From a virus: DNA of 32,597 nucleotides. Where the stretch lies: positions 1 through 32,597 of IMG/VR virus record IMGVR_UViG_3300032333_000111. The stretch is one strand, 5' to 3'. Of this stretch, positions 27,939-32,597 are shown piece after piece. Position numbers and translations under genes: made by a program. The first letter of the stretch is position 1. Every line of letters begins with the position of its first letter. Under the pieces are notes generated by a model, which was given only the letters and a program-made list of their open reading frames with translations, was not told where the DNA came from and searched no databases.

Positions 27939-28556
27939 TTATGGTGTGTAACCTGCTGCTACAGAGCCGTACCAATTAGTACCGTCAGCCACAAACGTCA
28001 GAATATCCATCTTGCCAGCCGTAGCAGTAATCGTAGGCGCACCAGCAGTACCCCACTTCACACCCGTAAATGTAGCGCTACCATTACCAGTAGATGCTGC
28101 TTGCTTTAACAATAAAATGAATGACTTACCAGCCGTAGCGGTAGGCATAGTAAACGTACAAGCAGTAGAAGCCGTTAGAGTAGCTGTCTGGACTGTACCG
28201 TTAGTTAATGCAAGAGTGTTTGAGCTAGTAACTGTACCAATAGCAACAACACTTTCCGTATAGTCAGTGTATGTACCGTTAGTCAGCGTTAAGTTACCTA
28301 CGCTAGTAGTTGTACTACCAAGGGTAACTGTTGTATTACCTAATGTAGCTGTACTGTTAGCTAAGAAGTTATTAGGCAACGCTGTAGCTACGCTGCTAAT
28401 AGTGACATTGGCAAATGTCATGTTGTTTAGCGTGGTAACGGTATTACCAAGCTGAACAGCCGTATTGCCAATCGTAATTGGAGTAGCAAAGTTGTTATCT
28501 AACTGCGATAACGGGATTGATGTAGTTGCATTCGCAAAAGTATTTGGCACTGGCAT
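27939..28556 (-). CDS. Tail fibre-like protein, 205 aa
   Basis: The sequence is dominated by short beta-turn units with Asn/Thr/Gly (TIGNTAVQLGNTVTTLNN, then TLGNTTVTLGSTTTSVGNLT), as in beta-solenoid fibre shafts, with a conserved C-terminal head SFILLLKQAASTGNGSATFTGVKW and ILTFVADGTNWYGSVAAGYTP. The head has the form of many phage fibre ends (L-x-F-V-x-D-G-T-N-W). GAGG stands before the ATG. It lies between the gp10-like gene and the glycine-rich gene. Confidence 0.8.
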   Translation of the reverse strand: MPVPNTFANATTSIPLSQLDNNFATPITIGNTAVQLGNTVTTLNNMTFANVTISSVATALPNNFLANSTATLGNTTVTLGSTTTSVGNLTLTNGTYTDYTESVVAIGTVTSSNTLALTNGTVQTATLTASTACTFTMPTATAGKSFILLLKQAASTGNGSATFTGVKWGTAGAPTITATAGKMDILTFVADGTNWYGSVAAGYTP

Positions 28557-28557
28557 T

Positions 28558-30534
28558 TTAGAACCTCGTTCTTAGTTCATGTTCAAATTGGAAACCGTTA
28601 ATAACAAAAGGTGTTGATGTGCTATTAATGGTTATACCTAAATATTTACCCCACATTTCAGCGTCAGATTTATACAAATAATAACCAGCGCCAGCAGAAG
28701 TAGCGCCTAGCCAGCCAATAATTGCACTTAAATTATTTGTCCAATCTATTTCATTACCTAAATAATTCGTCCAAGCAACACTATTCTCAAACGTAATAAC
28801 TGGAGACTGCGCCGACTCTGAATCTACATAAGCATTCATTGTTGTAGGAGTTGAGCCTAGTGTGGCCTCAATACCTATCTTTAATGCTTGCTTATCCCGA
28901 ATAGGATCGCCCATAGCGTCCAATGCGGTTTCTAAAATAATATCTACTGGCACAGTAGCATCGCCATACAGCTCAACAAGATTGCTGCCGTTTGTGCCAA
29001 ACAACTTAATCCTACCGCCTGTAGCAATAGGAGAGACTAAAACAACCGTATTTTGATTAGAAAAAAACCACTTCTTCTCAAAGAATATTGCCTGTACATA
29101 ACGATACGTTCCAGAATCGTTATATCTTATATTAAATGCGGCACATAATATGTTATTTAACAATACCTGACCAGCCGTAACTCTTGCTGTAGTGAAGTCT
29201 ATGTCAGGAAATACCCCGTCAAGCGGGTCAGAAATCTTGGATGTTGTAGAGCCAACCAGCGCATAAACACCATATTCGTTCATAAACAGCACAGAACGGA
29301 AATACGGGAATATGGCGTACTGCAAACGTGATCCTACAGAAGCACTAATGTTGGTATTTGTAAACAATGTAATACCAGCGTCCGTTACTCGAACGTCAGA
29401 GAACACGTTAATGCTGTCTTCGCCAAAAATATACAGAAAGTTGTTAGCTGAAAGCAACTGAGTGATGTTGCTTCGCAGGGTTGCGTCTGTAATCGTAAAT
29501 ATGCCAGAAGACAAGCTGACAAAATCAGAATATGAGCCAGCCGCAGAATAGCTTACAGAGCGCCCTTGAGCCACCCAAGCGCGTCCTGAGAACGTCTGGA
29601 TACCAGTAACAGGGTTGCTGTTAATAATGGCTTTAGCGGCTGCATTTGAGCCTCCACCGCCGCTGATGGTTACAGTGATATTGGATGCGTTAGTGTATCC
29701 AGTACCATTGTTGGTCATAATTACTTGGCTTATCTGACCGCCAGATAAAATAGCTGTGCCAGCAGCATTTGTTCCACCACCGCCGCTAATAGTAACTACA
29801 GTATTAGACGCATTTATGTAGCCAGTACCACCGTTTGTAACAAAAACAGTAACGGTTCCAGTTTTGAACGTAGTAACACCAGCAATTGCAGTCGCATTCG
29901 CTCCACCGCCACCAGATATGGTGACTGTCGGAGAGGTTGTGTAGCCTGTTCCAGCCTCAGTAATGGCAATGCCAGTAACCGCATTGGCAGTTATGATTGC
30001 TTCTGCTTGGGCTTGTATGCCACCTGTCTCATTAGGCGCAGAAATAACTACAGAAGGCGTGGTCGTGTAAGCAGAACCGCGATTGGTAATTCCTATGAAT
30101 CCAACAGAACCGATAGATACAAGGTTAGTGCCATCCCAACTGTAAACGCCATTATTAGGGTCGCCAATTAGAACGCGCTCGTCCTTGTACTGCGTTATGT
30201 TGATGCGCGAGTTAGAGAATGTTCCAGCAACAGCAACATTACCCTTCGTATTTGTCTCAACGTCAACATACTCGCAACGACCATCTTCTTGGAATGCAAG
30301 CTGATAGTCTTTGTTGTTAATGTTTGCAGAAAGTAATGCTGTAGCTACATTCCCAAACGTAACCGCCGTATTTCTCTCTCCTGATACGGTCTTAATATTG
30401 GCATAACCAATAGGCATGGCATTTTCTAGCCATGAAAACTCACCATCTTCTAGGGCAGTACGGTTTGCTTTCGTGTTTACGCCACGAAATTGCTTAATAA
30501 CTTTGTATGATTTTTTTTGTTCAGCCGCAGCCAT
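28558..30534 (-). CDS. P22 gp10-like packaged-DNA stabilisation / tail hub protein with inserted beta repeats, 658 aa
   Basis: The N-terminus VIKQFRGVNTKANRTALEDGEFSWLENAMPIGYANIKTV (about 12-50) and the later WGKYLGITINSTSTPF, with RYVQAIFFEKKWFFSN in the middle, fit the gp10-type beta-propeller family that plugs the head after packaging. Residues about 145-305 are different: four copies of a unit of about 40 residues with G-x-x-Y, SPTVTISGGGG or SVVISAPNE, and Gly/Ala loops. These look like a fibre-type beta domain inserted in the propeller. The adaptor gene precedes it, as in P22 (gp4 then gp10). Confidence 0.75.
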   Translation of the reverse strand: MAAAEQKKSYKVIKQFRGVNTKANRTALEDGEFSWLENAMPIGYANIKTVSGERNTAVTFGNVATALLSANINNKDYQLAFQEDGRCEYVDVETNTKGNVAVAGTFSNSRINITQYKDERVLIGDPNNGVYSWDGTNLVSIGSVGFIGITNRGSAYTTTPSVVISAPNETGGIQAQAEAIITANAVTGIAITEAGTGYTTSPTVTISGGGGANATAIAGVTTFKTGTVTVFVTNGGTGYINASNTVVTISGGGGTNAAGTAILSGGQISQVIMTNNGTGYTNASNITVTISGGGGSNAAAKAIINSNPVTGIQTFSGRAWVAQGRSVSYSAAGSYSDFVSLSSGIFTITDATLRSNITQLLSANNFLYIFGEDSINVFSDVRVTDAGITLFTNTNISASVGSRLQYAIFPYFRSVLFMNEYGVYALVGSTTSKISDPLDGVFPDIDFTTARVTAGQVLLNNILCAAFNIRYNDSGTYRYVQAIFFEKKWFFSNQNTVVLVSPIATGGRIKLFGTNGSNLVELYGDATVPVDIILETALDAMGDPIRDKQALKIGIEATLGSTPTTMNAYVDSESAQSPVITFENSVAWTNYLGNEIDWTNNLSAIIGWLGATSAGAGYYLYKSDAEMWGKYLGITINSTSTPFVINGFQFEHELRTRF

Positions 30535-30536
30535 AA

Positions 30537-31382
30537 TTAAAATGGACTGCCGTAAGGGTTAGGAATACGCCGTGTCATGGTTGTTGCCAGAACACTGCGA
30601 ACTTCTTGTGCGTATTGCTGTTTGTAGATTTCAGCTTCGCCATAGCTCTGTTCTTTAAACTTCGCTTTATGTGCGGCGTAGAAAGCTACTGGAGTGGTGT
30701 AAGGTTCATCAATAACATCAACCTCAGAACCAGAAACAAGGTCTTCTGGCAGCACCACCGTATCCATTTCAATCGTATACACCTGATCTGGAACAGGAGA
30801 GATAAATGCTGTTTTTTGTCCGTAAACACTGAACGCTACTGGCCTACCTATGTAGTTTTGCCAATAACGTAACTGAGCGTTGAACTGAGTCCAAGGCAAA
30901 TACTGCAAAGGAATACGACTATTTCCCCAATAAAGGTTGATATTTAGAATATCAATCGTATTTATACTGTCAGGGAACGCTGCATAATTTAGTTTTTCGC
31001 AATTACCAGCATATTGCAATGTGGCAGTTCCGCTAGTGAACGGTGTTGTTGGGGGATACACGTTATTCGATGCCGGGTAAGGTGGCGCTGTATCTCCCAA
31101 AATACCAGCTACAGTTACTTTGTAGATGAAAATATTTGAAAATACGTAATCATCTACGGCAACAATAGCGCCAGCACTCCAAGCAACTGGATTTGCTCCA
31201 CCTGCTACGGGTGTCATTGGCGTTTGTGATACTTGGATTTTTCTTAGGCAACCAGTATCCCTGACTGTCTGCTTACGGGCTTCATTGATGTAGTCCGTTA
31301 GTTCAGAGTCAGAGTAAAAGTTTCCGTTGGCATCGTGCAGCAGCCTACGAACTTCCGTGATGTAACCGGATAAAGTTGCCAT
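30537..31382 (-). CDS. Head-tail adaptor (P22 gp4-like), 281 aa
   Basis: YITEVRRLLHDANGNFYSDSELTDYINEARKQTVRDTGC at about 7-45 is the N-terminal helix pair of phage adaptor proteins, and EPYTTPVAFYAAHKAKFKEQSYGEAEIYKQQY at about 226-257 the C-terminal helix pair; between them is a beta domain that varies by phage. Twelve copies bind under the portal and start the tail. It is followed by the gp10-like gene, the expected order. The ribosome site is weak. Confidence 0.82.
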   Translation of the reverse strand: MATLSGYITEVRRLLHDANGNFYSDSELTDYINEARKQTVRDTGCLRKIQVSQTPMTPVAGGANPVAWSAGAIVAVDDYVFSNIFIYKVTVAGILGDTAPPYPASNNVYPPTTPFTSGTATLQYAGNCEKLNYAAFPDSINTIDILNINLYWGNSRIPLQYLPWTQFNAQLRYWQNYIGRPVAFSVYGQKTAFISPVPDQVYTIEMDTVVLPEDLVSGSEVDVIDEPYTTPVAFYAAHKAKFKEQSYGEAEIYKQQYAQEVRSVLATTMTRRIPNPYGSPF

Positions 31383-31395
31383 TTAATTGCCATAA

Positions 31396-31734
31396 TTAAG
31401 CGGCTTTTTCGACTTTTCTCCCCACCCCCCGTAATGGGATAGGTGGGGGTACTTGGTCAATCGCCGGGGATAAGGAGCGATCCTGTACTGGCTTGGATTC
31501 GGTAATGCTAAATTTTTCAAGAATTTCCAACCCGCTAGGAATGTCATTCTTTGTTTTAGCAAAACCGAGTCTAGCCAAAAAAGGTTCTTTATTCTCAGAA
31601 CCATAACCAAATATGTGACGGGCAATTTCTACAGGCACTTCAACAGATTCGTTCACAGGGAACGTATATGTCTTGTACGCATATTCATCGACAAGGGGCT
31701 TATCCCACTTGTTAGTCACATATACAGTCGTCAT
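31396..31734 (-). CDS. Hypothetical structural-region protein, 112 aa
   Basis: TVYVTNKWDKPLVDEYAYKTYTFPVNESVEVPVEIARHIFGYG, then PFLARLGFAKTKND, is a beta-rich domain common in small proteins located between capsid and adaptor genes. The C-terminus (PVQDRSLSPAIDQVPPPIPL) is proline-rich and disordered. I know no function; a capsid-completion or decoration role is likely from position. It overlaps the preceding gene by 4 bases (ATGA). Confidence 0.7.
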   Translation of the reverse strand: MTTVYVTNKWDKPLVDEYAYKTYTFPVNESVEVPVEIARHIFGYGSENKEPFLARLGFAKTKNDIPSGLEILEKFSITESKPVQDRSLSPAIDQVPPPIPLRGVGRKVEKAA

Positions 31735-32141
31735 AGAGTTACCACATCACCATAAACAACAATGTCGCAAGTTCCACCGGATACTGCGGCAGGTACGTTG
31801 ACATACAACGAACCCGACGAGTAAACAGTAGTAGCAGCGCCAGCAGCAAGAGTTAAGTCTTGGTACGTAGAAGTGCTAGTTACGTTGCTAAGCGTTGTAA
31901 GCGATGCAACTGCATTCGAAACATTACCATCGTTAGACGTAGTAACAGTTACGTTTGCAGCCGCAATCGACTTGCTTGCATTAGCTACCGTAATCCTGCG
32001 AACAATGTATGAACTTGCACCAACAATAGGAATTTGGACAACAGCATTAGCGACTGTACCAACACTAACGGTTACAGCACGACCAAGGCCAAAGCTACCA
32101 AAGCTATTGGGATACAACGAACCTACATGGTTAGCATTCAT
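31731..32141 (-). CDS. Small structural-region protein, 136 aa
   Basis: The protein is Ser/Thr/Val/Ala-rich with alternating beta strands (GRAVTVSVGTVANAVVQIPI, then YIVRRITVANASKSIAAANV), as in head decoration or fibre-related domains. AAGGAG lies 6 bases before the ATG at 32141. It shares its style with the next gene upstream; both may decorate the head. No family is named. Confidence 0.65.
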   Translation of the reverse strand: MNANHVGSLYPNSFGSFGLGRAVTVSVGTVANAVVQIPIVGASSYIVRRITVANASKSIAAANVTVTTSNDGNVSNAVASLTTLSNVTSTSTYQDLTLAAGAATTVYSSGSLYVNVPAAVSGGTCDIVVYGDVVTL

Positions 32142-32150
32142 GTTGGCTCC

Positions 32151-32474
32151 TTATGCGTAAGTCTCGCTGACAGCCTGACCCTGATTCACTTGGAACAGAG
32201 TAATGGTAGGTGTGCCAGAAAGAACATTAGCGCGAATGTTTACGCCATCAGAAATGAAGTAGCCACCAGTATTATTGGCAACCACAACCGCATACGAAGC
32301 ATTACTGATATTGCCAGTAGTGTTTGTATTCAGTTCAATAGTGACGTTAGCAGTTGGAGCAATGTAGTAATCGCCAGCAGGAACAGTTGCTGTTGCAGTA
32401 CCCAAGGCATAAGCCTGAAGAAATGCACCAGCAGCGTTAGTTGCCGAACCAGCTACGAGGATTTTATTAGACAT
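32151..32474 (-). CDS. Small structural-region protein, 107 aa
   Basis: KILVAGSATNAAGAFLQAYALGTATATVPAGDYYIAPTANVTIELN is a small beta domain, and ISDGVNIRANVLSGTPTITLFQV a second half. AAGGAG stands before the ATG at 32474. It directly follows the probable capsid gene, where many phages encode decoration proteins. No family is named. Confidence 0.65.
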   Translation of the reverse strand: MSNKILVAGSATNAAGAFLQAYALGTATATVPAGDYYIAPTANVTIELNTNTTGNISNASYAVVVANNTGGYFISDGVNIRANVLSGTPTITLFQVNQGQAVSETYA

Positions 32475-32486
32475 GACTATTTCTCC

Positions 32487-32597
32487 TTACAATGTTAGCG
32501 AGTTATAGCCTGTCACCTTGGTCATGGACTTGGGCTTTGTGTTGACCAGTTCAGCGATCATCAGCACAGCACCAACATAACCAATCTGCCAGTTAGG
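32487..32597 (-). CDS. C-terminal end of a probable major capsid protein (partial)
   Basis: The frame is open from the window edge to TAA 32487-32489, giving 36 residues: PNWQIGYVGAVLMIAELVNT, then KPKSMTKVTGYNSLTL. Its style, the position before small head-type genes and the adaptor, and the distance from the terminase around a circular map fit the end of a major capsid protein. A short C-terminus alone cannot prove it. Confidence 0.5.
   Translation of the reverse strand, partial: PNWQIGYVGAVLMIAELVNTKPKSMTKVTGYNSLTL

Noticed and set aside
31383-31625. An 80-codon minus-strand frame inside the 31396-31734 gene
   Set aside because: It is the alternative phase of the beta-rich gene, lacks a ribosome site, and is much less protein-like.

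Overview
The window is most of the genome of a tailed double-stranded DNA phage (Caudoviricetes) with podovirus-like parts. It encodes a large terminase, a P22 gp4-like head adaptor, a P22 gp10-like tail stabilisation protein, a set of large internal-virion-type proteins, fibre-like proteins, a holin and an M15 endolysin. DnaA boxes, the small-protein families and the moderate GC content fit a phage of an aquatic Gram-negative bacterium. A freshwater betaproteobacterium is my guess from family resemblance, not something the DNA proves. I found no integrase, tRNA, rRNA or CRISPR array, and no DNA polymerase, primase or helicase.

Layout. (1) 1-4452, minus strand: a late block read leftward, with three small proteins, a methyltransferase, a DUF5672 glycosyltransferase-like protein, the large terminase, a small protein and a truncated zinc-ribbon protein. 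(2) 4453-5486: about 1 kb without a convincing gene. It holds a duplicated hairpin module that looks like a minus-strand structured RNA, an intrinsic terminator before the first late gene, and an AT-rich divergent control region with dyads and a promoter for the early genes. (3) 5487-14749, plus strand: the early block, with ArdC, many very small proteins, an AlpA-like regulator, a YqaJ exonuclease/RecT annealing pair, an SSB-like small protein, a nuclease-like protein, an HNH endonuclease, a glycosyltransferase and a Cro-like protein. It is divided by internal terminator-like hairpins and by a gene-free segment (8124-8387) with two DnaA boxes, a candidate origin. (4) 14706-32597, minus strand: the rest of the late block, read leftward from a truncated probable capsid gene through adaptor, stabilisation protein, fibres, internal virion proteins and small proteins to holin and endolysin. 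It meets the early block tail to tail at 14706-14749.

The terminase block leaves the left edge toward where a portal should be, and the right edge begins with what looks like the end of a capsid gene. The two minus-strand blocks are therefore probably one late transcription unit on a circular or permuted genome, with portal, scaffold and most of the capsid gene outside the window.

How it works together (inference): early genes start near 5440 under operator control. ArdC would protect incoming DNA, the YqaJ/RecT pair would recombine or help replicate it, and initiation may borrow host DnaA at 8253-8272. Late transcription would start somewhere in 4960-5486, pass through the structured leader and its terminator, and continue around the circle through packaging, morphogenesis and lysis.

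Most notable: the covarying tandem RNA hairpins at 4640-4957; a secreted 8-cysteine microprotein at 8591-8737; the DnaA-box intergenic region; an in-frame ochre codon inside a structural-region gene at 23971-23973; and a 2OG-Fe(II) oxygenase among the tail-fibre genes.
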